NCBI GenBank assembly: GCA_910577325.1
Contig: CAJTMR010000013.1
Coordinates: 30,540-94,539, forward strand
Length of the DNA: 64,000 bases
Origin: an uncultured Parabacteroides sp.
GTDB lineage: Bacteria; Bacteroidota; Bacteroidia; Bacteroidales; Tannerellaceae
Direction of reading: 5' to 3'
The notes below the pieces were generated by a model that made no database searches, was not told the DNA's origin, and was given only the letters and a program-made list of their open reading frames with translations. Position numbers and translations under genes: made by a program. The stretch's first letter is position 1. Each line of letters opens with the position of its first letter. This document shows positions 15,338-23,091 of the stretch, one piece after another.

Positions 15338-17158
15338 ATGAATTTGCCAAACGGACATATTCTTCAGAATGGAAAATATCGGATCACTCATGTAATTGGT
15401 CAGGGCGGCTTTGGTATAACATACAAAGGCGTTTGGTGTACGGAAGTGAAGGGTTCGTTAGGAACTGTGCAAACAGAGGTGCCTATTTGTATAAAAGAAT
15501 ATTTTTTTAAAGACTATTGTTACAGGGAATCAGAATCATTTGCTGTCAAGGTGCATTCCGAGACAGGAAGAATTCTTTTCGATAAATTCAAAGAGAAACT
15601 GATTAAGGAAGCCAAGATACTTTCTGAAGTCCAACATCCCCATATAGTGAATGTGCTGGAAGTTTTCGAAGAAAACGGTACGGGTTATATTGCCATGGAA
15701 TATATTTCTGGTTGTTCACTCAAACACATAATGGACAAGGAAGGTGTATTGCTGGAACCGAAAGTTCTCCGATGTGTTCACCAAATTGGAAAAGCACTCC
15801 AATTTGTACACGAAAAGAACATTCTTCATTTAGATATCAAACCCAGCAATATTCTGATTGACTTGTCAGGGAAAGCGCGTCTGATCGATTTCGGTGTAAG
15901 TAAGCGATACGATATTGAGCAGCAGGAAACAAGTACGACCATGCTTACCTTATCAAAAGGATTTGCCTCGATTGAACAATACGATAACGAAGGGACACAA
16001 AGTTTTTCTCCCTGTCCGGATATATATTCGCTTGGTGCCACCATGTATAACCTTTTAACGGGAAAGATTCCGACCGAATCTATTTTGCGGGCAACACGTC
16101 CTTTGCAAAAACCGTCGGAACTGAACAAGGATATATCTCCTAAGACAGAAGCCGTCATAATCAGAGCAATGCAAATTATTCCGGCCGATCGTTTCCAAAC
16201 AGTAGATGAAATGATGGCTGCATTAAATTTTCCTGCGGAAGAAGAAACTCCTGCTAATGATTTGCAAAATACAAACGGGCAGGAAGCGGATGATGAGATA
16301 ACGGTCATACATCCAAATGGGCAATCTTCTCAGAATGAGGAAGACGAAGATCGTACGATTGTAAACAGCGAAGAGATTGTTTCTCAATTCCGCAAGAAAA
16401 AAAGAAAAGGGAGGATGATATTTGTGGTTATTACAATATTTGCTTGCGTAGGGTCTATTGTTGGTTTTCTGATGCAGGGAAACAAAGTTTCCACAAAACC
16501 GAATATAACGGAATTGGTCAGTCCAGTGGAAGAGGAGAAAGATTCAGTACAAATGTCTCAAGAAGCAACTGTTCTCAGGACAAGTGATGAATCTGTGCTT
16601 GACGGGGAAGATAGGCAAACGACAATGGATCAACAACCTGAAAAGAGTGTTTCTGAAATCGTAGATGAACCAAGAAAGCAACTGGATACAATGCAGATCC
16701 CGGATGGAAAGAATAAAATAATAATACAGCCAGCACTGCCTACTGTTGAAGAAATTGATGTGGAATATGACGCTTTAATAGCTTCTGGTAAAGAAAAGAT
16801 GGATAAAGCTGACTTTACGAATGCAAAAAATGATTTTATGAAAGCGAAAGAAACCAAGTTGACAGAAGAGGTTGTGCGTCTTCTGATCTCTTGTGACGAG
16901 AAAGAAGCCGACAAACTTTTAGCAGACAAGAAAACTTTGTATGAGATGAAGAAGACATTCGGAAATTTAACTATTGTTCGAAAGAAATCGACTATGCTCT
17001 ATGGAGCAATCGATTCGGATGCCAACGAGTGTATTCCTTGTAAATATCGTAATGTCGGTATTGCCGAAAATGGCCGTGCTTTTGAACGGGAAGATGGTTT
17101 GTATGATATTTATAATATTGATGGTGTATTGATAAATGAAGGATCAACATATTATTAA
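15338..17158 (+). CDS. Transmembrane Ser/Thr protein kinase
   Basis: A 606-residue Hanks-type kinase. Catalytic domain about residues 14-300: glycine loop GQGGFG (21-26), Lys53 (CIKEY), helix-C Glu91, catalytic loop HLDIKPSN with Asp166 (Leu in place of Arg, a non-RD kinase), DFG at 184-186, and PDIYSLG. An acidic cytoplasmic linker (about 310-355) carries EITVIHPN and EDRTIVNS, Thr motifs suited to autophosphorylation and FHA binding. One membrane segment spans about 360-380. The periplasmic part has a helical TPR-like stretch (KADFTNAKNDFMKAKE) and a WG-repeat-like end (LYDIYNIDGVLI). It lies just after its phosphatase gene. The signal sensed outside is unknown. Confidence 0.92.
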   Translation: MNLPNGHILQNGKYRITHVIGQGGFGITYKGVWCTEVKGSLGTVQTEVPICIKEYFFKDYCYRESESFAVKVHSETGRILFDKFKEKLIKEAKILSEVQHPHIVNVLEVFEENGTGYIAMEYISGCSLKHIMDKEGVLLEPKVLRCVHQIGKALQFVHEKNILHLDIKPSNILIDLSGKARLIDFGVSKRYDIEQQETSTTMLTLSKGFASIEQYDNEGTQSFSPCPDIYSLGATMYNLLTGKIPTESILRATRPLQKPSELNKDISPKTEAVIIRAMQIIPADRFQTVDEMMAALNFPAEEETPANDLQNTNGQEADDEITVIHPNGQSSQNEEDEDRTIVNSEEIVSQFRKKKRKGRMIFVVITIFACVGSIVGFLMQGNKVSTKPNITELVSPVEEEKDSVQMSQEATVLRTSDESVLDGEDRQTTMDQQPEKSVSEIVDEPRKQLDTMQIPDGKNKIIIQPALPTVEEIDVEYDALIASGKEKMDKADFTNAKNDFMKAKETKLTEEVVRLLISCDEKEADKLLADKKTLYEMKKTFGNLTIVRKKSTMLYGAIDSDANECIPCKYRNVGIAENGRAFEREDGLYDIYNIDGVLINEGSTYY

Positions 17159-17165
17159 CGTGTTT

Positions 17166-18116
17166 ATGATGAGACTCTGGATTTTGACTATTTTTGTTAT
17201 GTTGCCGATATGTTTGCTGGCTCAACAAAAAACAGAATATAACCGTAAAGGAGATGAGGCGATAAAACGTCTAGACTATAGTGATGCAAGGATGTGGTAT
17301 GAAGAAGGTGTAGTGCAATGCGACTCTTACAGTATTGGGCAACTTACGTCGATCTGGTTAACCAACCAGCAAATGCGTCCTTCAATGCATAGTTTAATGA
17401 ACAAGTGTCGAGCATGTTTGGAATTGATGGCTAATAATAAAGACACAATTGCTATTTCACGTTTGATAATCTTTTATACTGAGGGAATAGGAACTTCTAA
17501 AAACGAGACATTGGCAAAATCTTGGCAGGATCGTCTTGAAACACTCCGTAAGCCGGTGGAACTGGTTTATTATCCTTCAGCCGATCAAATAAAAACTGAT
17601 AAACCCAAAGAACCGATGAGATTCTTTGTCAGCTATGTTTATTCAATTGAAGTACCTTATGGGCTTACAATCGGAGGGGTTAAATCACGTATAGGTTGGT
17701 TTATGCGTTTTAAAACCAATTTGAGTTTTAAGGACTATGACAGTGAATGCAGAGGGAATGGCCTGCTATCTGGTGGTGTAGCGGGTGGCTCTGCTCTTCG
17801 TTTTACGAATAATAAAAAGGTGAATTGCTATGCCGGAACTGCAGGTATCGTTGTTAAATGTACTTCTTGGTTGTATACATCTATGGGTATAGGGTATGGA
17901 AGTCGAGAATTATTGTGTGAGTATAAAATGATCGATGCAGTTGATCACAAAATTGAAAAATCATATTGGAGTAAGAATATGGATTATTCCTATAATGGTT
18001 TGGCCGCTGATTTGGATTTTATGGTCAAGCTTGGACCTATTTTTGTCAGTGCCGGATGTAATACTTTAAACTTTAAATATATAGATATCAATGCCGGTCT
18101 CGGTGTGTTCTTCTAA
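17166..18116 (+). CDS. Secreted TPR-like/outer-membrane beta-barrel-like protein
   Basis: A 316-residue protein with a signal peptide (MMRLWILTIFVMLPICLLAQ). After cleavage a helical region (residues about 20-140) resembles TPR/Sel1-type repeats (GDEAIKRLDYSDARMWYEEGV). The second half has alternating strands ending in an aromatic residue (INAGLGVFF), typical of a small outer-membrane barrel. The frame is open to 17136, inside the kinase gene, but the Met at 17166 gives a clean signal peptide and follows the kinase stop by 7 bases. No named family is recognised. Its position suggests an outer-membrane partner of the kinase's periplasmic domain (inference). Confidence 0.65.
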   Translation: MMRLWILTIFVMLPICLLAQQKTEYNRKGDEAIKRLDYSDARMWYEEGVVQCDSYSIGQLTSIWLTNQQMRPSMHSLMNKCRACLELMANNKDTIAISRLIIFYTEGIGTSKNETLAKSWQDRLETLRKPVELVYYPSADQIKTDKPKEPMRFFVSYVYSIEVPYGLTIGGVKSRIGWFMRFKTNLSFKDYDSECRGNGLLSGGVAGGSALRFTNNKKVNCYAGTAGIVVKCTSWLYTSMGIGYGSRELLCEYKMIDAVDHKIEKSYWSKNMDYSYNGLAADLDFMVKLGPIFVSAGCNTLNFKYIDINAGLGVFF

Positions 18117-18128
18117 TAACTGTGTCTT

Positions 18129-20324
18129 ATGAAATATATCTTTATATTATCTTTTTTTGCTTCTTTGTGGTTATTTTCCGGCTGTGTGGATGATCCGGAA
18201 ATGAATACGCATCTTCAATACGGATTACCTCCCGAATTGTCTGAAACATCAGGAACGACAAAGGCATCCTCTATAGAAGTCAGTGCTACCATTTTAAAAG
18301 AAAACGGTTCACAAATACTTGAGTGTGGTGTGTGTTGGAGCAGGATAGAGGATGAAACACCTAAAAACAATATCTATAGTGGACGGTATAAAAAAACCTC
18401 TAAAATAGAGGATAACAAATTTAAAGTAACAATTTCGGATCTGCATGATAATACGAGTTATTATATTTATGCGTATGCCATTAACGAGACTGATACGTCC
18501 TTTTCAGCTAAAGGGACTTATAGGACTATTGAGGGAATAGGGCAGATTTATACAATACCCATTGATAGTGTAGATGTAAACGCGACGTCTGTCAAGGTTA
18601 GTGGCAAAATCAAAAGTAGGGGAGAAGGTATTGAAAAAATTGGTTTTTATTTGTCTGAAAAAAATAATCCTCCATCAGATAGAGATTCTGTCGTTTTCTA
18701 TATGGGAGACCATATGGTAACCGATTCTTTTAGTTGTTTTATTAAAGAGTTAAAACCAAGTACATCATATTATATACGTGCATTTGCAACCAATGTCTTT
18801 GGTGAATTTTCTTTCAATGTGGATTCTTTTAAGACTACAGATGGCAAACCCAAGTTGGGATTTTTGTCTCTTGACAGTACAAGTTTCATAACTGCCGACC
18901 TGTCAGCCTCACTGATTAGCGAAGGAGATTCTGCTCTGACTGTTTTTGGCTTCTGTTGGGGAGATATGGAGATTCCTACAATTGAAAATGCAGATACGAT
19001 TCATTGTTTGGAGTTTGATGATGACGCTAAATTCAGCGGAAGAATACAAGGTTTGGAATCGAATAAGAAGTATTATGTTCGAGCTTATGCTGCAAATGTC
19101 TTTGGTACGGCATATAGTCTTAATACAGTAGCCTTTTTCCCAAAAAGCCAGTTACCAACAGTCACAACCAAGTTGGTGGAAAATATTGTAAACGGTTCGG
19201 CCACAATAGTCGGAAAATTGCAGGATGAAGGAATTTCCGATGTTACCTCTGTCGGCTTTTGTTGGTCTTCTACCAATAGTGACCCGAAGATTGATGGAAA
19301 AGATTGTAACAATGTGGATTTATCCATAGAAAACTTAGATGAAGACAAGGTTTTCAGATATACAATGGAAAAATTGGTAGGAGCCAGGATCTATTATGTG
19401 AATACGTATGCAAAAAATGCAAGTGGTATTCAATATGGCATGGTCCAATCATTTACCACTCCGGCCATATTGATCCCTAAACATTTTTATAAGGAAGGTG
19501 ATAAACGCACTTCTTCAGTGAGTTTTACAATCAAAAACGAAGCTTTTATTGTCGGTGGCGATTTGGGAAGTCGACGTACAGACGAAGCTTATCGATATGA
19601 TGCTGAAACGGATCAATGGATTACGGCTGCGCCTTATCCTAAAGCCTATTCACAAATGACCGCTTGTATAAAAGATGATAAAGCTTATATTATCGGCGGT
19701 ACGGATAATGCTATTTTTGCAACAGATGTTTATACCTATACTTCTTCTGCTAATACTTGGACAGAAAACATACCTTTTCCCGAAAGTGAAGGACGTTATG
19801 ATGCGGTTAGTTTTGTCTATAAGGATTCTATATATGTGCTTGGTGGTGTCAAGAATAATCAAGGCACAAAGGAACTTTGGAAATATGACGAAAAAGCTTG
19901 GGTTATGAAAGCGGATAATTTCCCTGTAGCATTACAAAAAGGGATTGTTTTAGTTGCTGAAAAAAAGGTTTATGCCGGTTTGGGAGACAAATCCGGATTG
20001 ACAAAAGGTTTTTGGATTGCCAATGATAGTCTGACGGATTGGAAAGAGGCTCCGGGTTTATTACCAGATAACATTGGAGTTGTTTCGACTGCTGTTCATT
20101 ATAAGAATGAGCAATGGAATAGCTTTTTTATGGTTGATAATTATGGCAAAATTTGGGAATACGCTTTGTCAAACCATCAGTGGATAGAACATCTTACGAC
20201 AGTGAAACGTATGAACAATTATCATATGTTTATACTAAACGATCAGATATATATTTTAGGGCAGGATCGTTTCGAGGAAAATTTCTTTTTTGTGTATAAT
20301 CCAGTTTGGGATCCTGGAAAATAA
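18129..20324 (+). CDS. Lipoprotein with FN3-like repeats and a Kelch propeller
   Basis: A 731-residue predicted lipoprotein with signal MKYIFILSFFASLWLFSGC, where Cys19 is the lipidation site. Residues about 30-450 contain four repeats with a shared core (GVCWS or GFCWS, then SYYIYAYAIN, SYYIRAFATN, KYYVRAYAAN, IYYVNTYAKN), resembling the fibronectin-III-like repeats of Bacteroidetes surface proteins. Residues about 460-731 contain Kelch blades (AFIVGGDLG, AYIIGGTDN, SIYVLGGVKN, QIYILGQD). The architecture suggests ligand or glycan binding at the cell surface. It is the last gene of the kinase/FHA cluster, 12 bases after the barrel-like gene, and serine acetyltransferase follows 8 bases later. 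No catalytic motif is seen. Confidence 0.85.
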   Translation: MKYIFILSFFASLWLFSGCVDDPEMNTHLQYGLPPELSETSGTTKASSIEVSATILKENGSQILECGVCWSRIEDETPKNNIYSGRYKKTSKIEDNKFKVTISDLHDNTSYYIYAYAINETDTSFSAKGTYRTIEGIGQIYTIPIDSVDVNATSVKVSGKIKSRGEGIEKIGFYLSEKNNPPSDRDSVVFYMGDHMVTDSFSCFIKELKPSTSYYIRAFATNVFGEFSFNVDSFKTTDGKPKLGFLSLDSTSFITADLSASLISEGDSALTVFGFCWGDMEIPTIENADTIHCLEFDDDAKFSGRIQGLESNKKYYVRAYAANVFGTAYSLNTVAFFPKSQLPTVTTKLVENIVNGSATIVGKLQDEGISDVTSVGFCWSSTNSDPKIDGKDCNNVDLSIENLDEDKVFRYTMEKLVGARIYYVNTYAKNASGIQYGMVQSFTTPAILIPKHFYKEGDKRTSSVSFTIKNEAFIVGGDLGSRRTDEAYRYDAETDQWITAAPYPKAYSQMTACIKDDKAYIIGGTDNAIFATDVYTYTSSANTWTENIPFPESEGRYDAVSFVYKDSIYVLGGVKNNQGTKELWKYDEKAWVMKADNFPVALQKGIVLVAEKKVYAGLGDKSGLTKGFWIANDSLTDWKEAPGLLPDNIGVVSTAVHYKNEQWNSFFMVDNYGKIWEYALSNHQWIEHLTTVKRMNNYHMFILNDQIYILGQDRFEENFFFVYNPVWDPGK

Positions 20325-20332
20325 TAATAAAG

Positions 20333-21220
20333 ATGAATAGAACGAAGGTATTAGAAGTTATTCAAAAAAATGTAGAACTTTTGTCGATTACAAGTTCAGT
20401 AGGATACAGATACATTCCGTTGCACCAAAAAACGTTACCGTCGGTAACGGCATTACGGGAAATCATGAGCCTGCTTCGTAAAGTCATTTTCCCTGGTTTC
20501 TTCGGAACAGAACAAGAAGCACGAATGGATTCCATGCAATATTATACTGGTGTCTATTTGGAACAGGTCTACGACTTATTGCAAGAACAGATCTATAACG
20601 GCTTGTGTTTTGAGGCTGAACATTGTTGTAACTCTAAGGATTATGCATCTGAAATAGCCATGGCTTTTATTAATAAGATTCCGTACATCAAATATTTGTT
20701 ATCAACAGATGTAAAAGCAATTTTGGATAGCGATCCTGCCGCCAAAAGTTCCAGTGAAATCATTTTCTGTTATCCGGCAATTCATGCCATTCTTTTTCAG
20801 CGAGTGGCGCATGAACTACTGAAACTAAGTGTGCCTGTGATTCCGCGTATTATAACGGAAATGTCTCATTCAGACACAGGAATAGACATTCATCCAGGGG
20901 CACAGATCGGGGAATATTTCAGTATCGATCACGGTACAGGAGTTGTGATTGGACAAACAGCCATAATTGGAAATCATGTTCGTATTTATCAAGGTGTTAC
21001 ATTAGGAGCAAAGAACTTTACCTTGGACAAAGAAGGGCTTCCGTTGGATATACCACGCCATCCAATTATTGAAGATCATGTTACGATCTATTCTAATGCT
21101 TCTATTTTAGGAAGAATTACTATTGGGCATGATTCTGTGATCGGTGGTAACATCTGGCTTACTCATAGTGTTCCACCTAATTCCAAAGTGTTGCAGACAC
21201 GTGCTGTCGAGAATAAATAA
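20333..21220 (+). CDS. Serine O-acetyltransferase
   Basis: A 295-residue serine acetyltransferase (CysE/EpsC type), which makes O-acetylserine for cysteine synthesis. An N-terminal helical region (about residues 1-160) is followed by a left-handed parallel beta-helix with hexapeptide repeats: GIDIHPGAQIGEYFSIDHGTG, VVIGQTAIIGNHVRIYQGVTLGAK, and ITIGHDSVIGGNIWLTHSVPP. The substrate His is in the DHGTG motif. The frame is open to 20306, overlapping the lipoprotein gene; the ATG at 20333 (MNRTKVLEV) is preferred. It is only 8 bases after the Kelch lipoprotein, so it may be read through from that cluster, but its function is metabolic. A terminator lies at 21357. Confidence 0.92.
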   Translation: MNRTKVLEVIQKNVELLSITSSVGYRYIPLHQKTLPSVTALREIMSLLRKVIFPGFFGTEQEARMDSMQYYTGVYLEQVYDLLQEQIYNGLCFEAEHCCNSKDYASEIAMAFINKIPYIKYLLSTDVKAILDSDPAAKSSSEIIFCYPAIHAILFQRVAHELLKLSVPVIPRIITEMSHSDTGIDIHPGAQIGEYFSIDHGTGVVIGQTAIIGNHVRIYQGVTLGAKNFTLDKEGLPLDIPRHPIIEDHVTIYSNASILGRITIGHDSVIGGNIWLTHSVPPNSKVLQTRAVENK

Positions 21221-21356
21221 TTTTTTTATTATTTCTGAACTAAACAGATTTGTATGTTGTTATATGATAAAATGAATAAGGTTACTTATTCAAAGAAACA
21301 CGATTAAGTTAGTAGTATTTGTTTTTTCATATAAGTAGAGTTTGTTATTTGTTTGG

Positions 21357-21397
21357 CCCGTATGTAACTGTGAAGTTGGATACGGGTTTTTATTTTT
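21357..21397 (+). terminator. Terminator downstream of serine acetyltransferase
   Basis: CCCGTAT (21357-21363) pairs with ATACGGG (21380-21386) around a 16-base loop, followed by TTTTTATTTTT. Confidence 0.7.
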
Positions 21398-21429
21398 CCT
21401 TTGATATGTATTTATAATTACGATTATGT

Positions 21430-21661
21430 TTAATAGACAAAATCCAAATTGTCTTATACCCTTTTTATGAATGCAAACATTCCCGCAATTGGCTCGTAAC
21501 GCATTAATTACAGGTGTTTTGTTCTTGCCTTTGGCCACTTTCTTTTCATAATATTTCTTCAGTTCTCCACTGATTCGATGTGTCACTGCTACGGTTGCCA
21601 AGCGAAGAAGTCTTTTCATCACTTTGTCTGCCCGATGCGACACTCTTGCTTTCGAGCGTTC
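21430..21661 (-). pseudogene. C-terminal remnant of an IS110-family transposase
   Basis: The minus strand encodes ERSKARVSHRADKVMKRLL, then GELKKYYEKKVAKGKNKTPVINALRA, characteristic of the C-terminal Transposase_20 region of IS110-family transposases. After LRA the family reading continues in another frame (IAGMFAFIKRV, then an in-frame stop, then DNLDFVY), so there is a frameshift and a nonsense codon. No N-terminal DEDD domain is present. It is therefore a decayed fragment of about 75 codons. The end of the fragment was set at the stop after DNLDFVY; the beginning is approximate. Confidence 0.75.
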
Positions 21662-21741
21662 ATTACCATGTTGGTTGCCACCACGCGCCCCACACAGTCT
21701 CGAACTGCCCCCAAATTAAGCATCTCTGTATTTCATAAAAA

Positions 21742-21775
21742 CACCCCAAAAGTTTTTTGTCTAACTTTTGGGGTG
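21742..21775. repeat. Hairpin resembling an IS terminus
   Basis: CACCCCAAAAG (21742-21752) and CTTTTGGGGTG (21765-21775) form a perfect 11-bp stem with a 12-base loop. On the minus strand the sequence GTGCACCCCAAAAGTTAGAC resembles ends of some IS3-family elements, and is followed by a short ATG-initiated frame that stops after six codons. It may be a scar of a second insertion or part of the terminator region of the gyrA operon. The remainder of 21221-21823 holds nothing else recognisable. Confidence 0.45.
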
Positions 21776-21782
21776 CACTTCG

Positions 21783-21806
21783 TTGAAAAAGGAATTCCTT
21801 TTTCAA
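21783..21806. terminator. Perfect palindrome at the 3' end of the gyrA/TPR operon
   Basis: A 24-base perfect palindrome centred on GGAATTCC with A5/T5 and TTG/CAA arms. It lies 18 bases past the TPR gene stop codon. It is compatible with a hairpin that ends transcription from either side. Confidence 0.6.
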
Positions 21807-21823
21807 ATAAATTTTGTTTGATT

Positions 21824-23050
21824 TTATTTATTCATTTCATTTTCAATGGCTTCCAGTTCTGAACCCATGTTTAGATTGTAATAAATACCTCTTAAAGCAA
21901 TCATATTATCCATTTTTTCAGGTTCTGCTTCATGAGCTTTTTTGTAATATGGAAGAGCTTTTTTGAACAAATCTTTTGCCAAGCCTAATTCTTCTTGGTA
22001 TTTCTTGCTATCATTAATCATATTAGCTTCACTTAATTTGTTCACACCTTGATTATAGTAAATACGACCAATGTTAGAAAGTGCATCTGTCAGATTCGGG
22101 TCTTTTTCTAAAGCGATTTTGAAGTATTTTTCCGCATTGGCATTATCTTTTAACCCAGTTTCATATACACGCCCCATTACATTATATAGGTTGGCATCAT
22201 TCGAATTTTTTTGGATTGCGACATTTAACATTTCCAACGCTTTTTCATTTCTATTGGAATAGATATAAGTATTTATCAGATTATTCAAAAAGAAGGTTGA
22301 ATCTGGGAAAACCTGCATACCTTCTTCAAATGTTTTTTCTAGCATAACAGAATCCTGAGCAGTTTTTGCCTCTCCATATTCATAGCAAAGATACTGATAA
22401 ACGTCATATTGACGATAAGGAGTATTCTTGGCACGTTCCAAAGCGGAAATAGCCAATTTGGAATCTTTAGCTAAAGAAGCTGCTGCTGCTGCATAGAACT
22501 GAACCGTCATGAATGTAGAATCTTTTTCTGCAGTCTGAGTTCCTACAAACATTGGCAGTTCAGATATCTCCACATACTGATTGAAGAAATCGTAGGCTTT
22601 CTTATATTCTTGTTTATCGAAATAATATGCACCACCATTGAATAAATATACATGGTTTGCACTCAAAATACTTTTGATATCTTTTGTGTATTTAGGTTTT
22701 ACTTTACCTTTTTCATTAGGTAATTGATCCAATTCGTAGGCTTTCTGGAAATAAGGTAAAATACCATACAAAGCATCGTACATAACTGGTTCATTAGGTT
22801 GTTGTCCTAAGATTTGTTTAGCTCTTTCGGCATTGAACTGCTGATCTTCAATAAAACCTGCCACATACCAAGTTTTAGCGTCGTCCTTTGTTTCTGGATT
22901 TTCTAATGCACCCTTAATCAAGGTTCTAGCTTCTCCAAAATCTGCGTTACTTCCTTTCGCAATACTCTGCGCTTCGTTCACAACTTTTTTCTGTGCAAAA
23001 GAAGCAGATGCTGCAACACATAGTGTTACTGTCAATAATACTCGTTTCAT
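21824..23050 (-). CDS. Secreted tetratricopeptide-repeat protein
   Basis: A 408-residue TPR protein with an N-terminal signal peptide (MKRVLLTVTLCVAASASFAQ). TPR-like units include QFYAAAAASLAKDSKLAISALERAK, FLNNLINTYIYSNRNEKALEMLNVAIQ, NLYNVMGRVYETGLKDNANAEKYFKIALEK and LTDALSNIGRIYYNQGVNKL. It is expected in the periplasm as a protein-interaction scaffold. It follows gyrA by 41 bases on the same strand, a linkage common in Bacteroidales, so it is likely co-transcribed. Its specific role is unknown. Confidence 0.85.
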   Translation of the reverse strand: MKRVLLTVTLCVAASASFAQKKVVNEAQSIAKGSNADFGEARTLIKGALENPETKDDAKTWYVAGFIEDQQFNAERAKQILGQQPNEPVMYDALYGILPYFQKAYELDQLPNEKGKVKPKYTKDIKSILSANHVYLFNGGAYYFDKQEYKKAYDFFNQYVEISELPMFVGTQTAEKDSTFMTVQFYAAAAASLAKDSKLAISALERAKNTPYRQYDVYQYLCYEYGEAKTAQDSVMLEKTFEEGMQVFPDSTFFLNNLINTYIYSNRNEKALEMLNVAIQKNSNDANLYNVMGRVYETGLKDNANAEKYFKIALEKDPNLTDALSNIGRIYYNQGVNKLSEANMINDSKKYQEELGLAKDLFKKALPYYKKAHEAEPEKMDNMIALRGIYYNLNMGSELEAIENEMNK

Positions 23051-23091
23051 TTGTGATAGTGATTTGAGATTAATATTTCTATTTGTATAAT

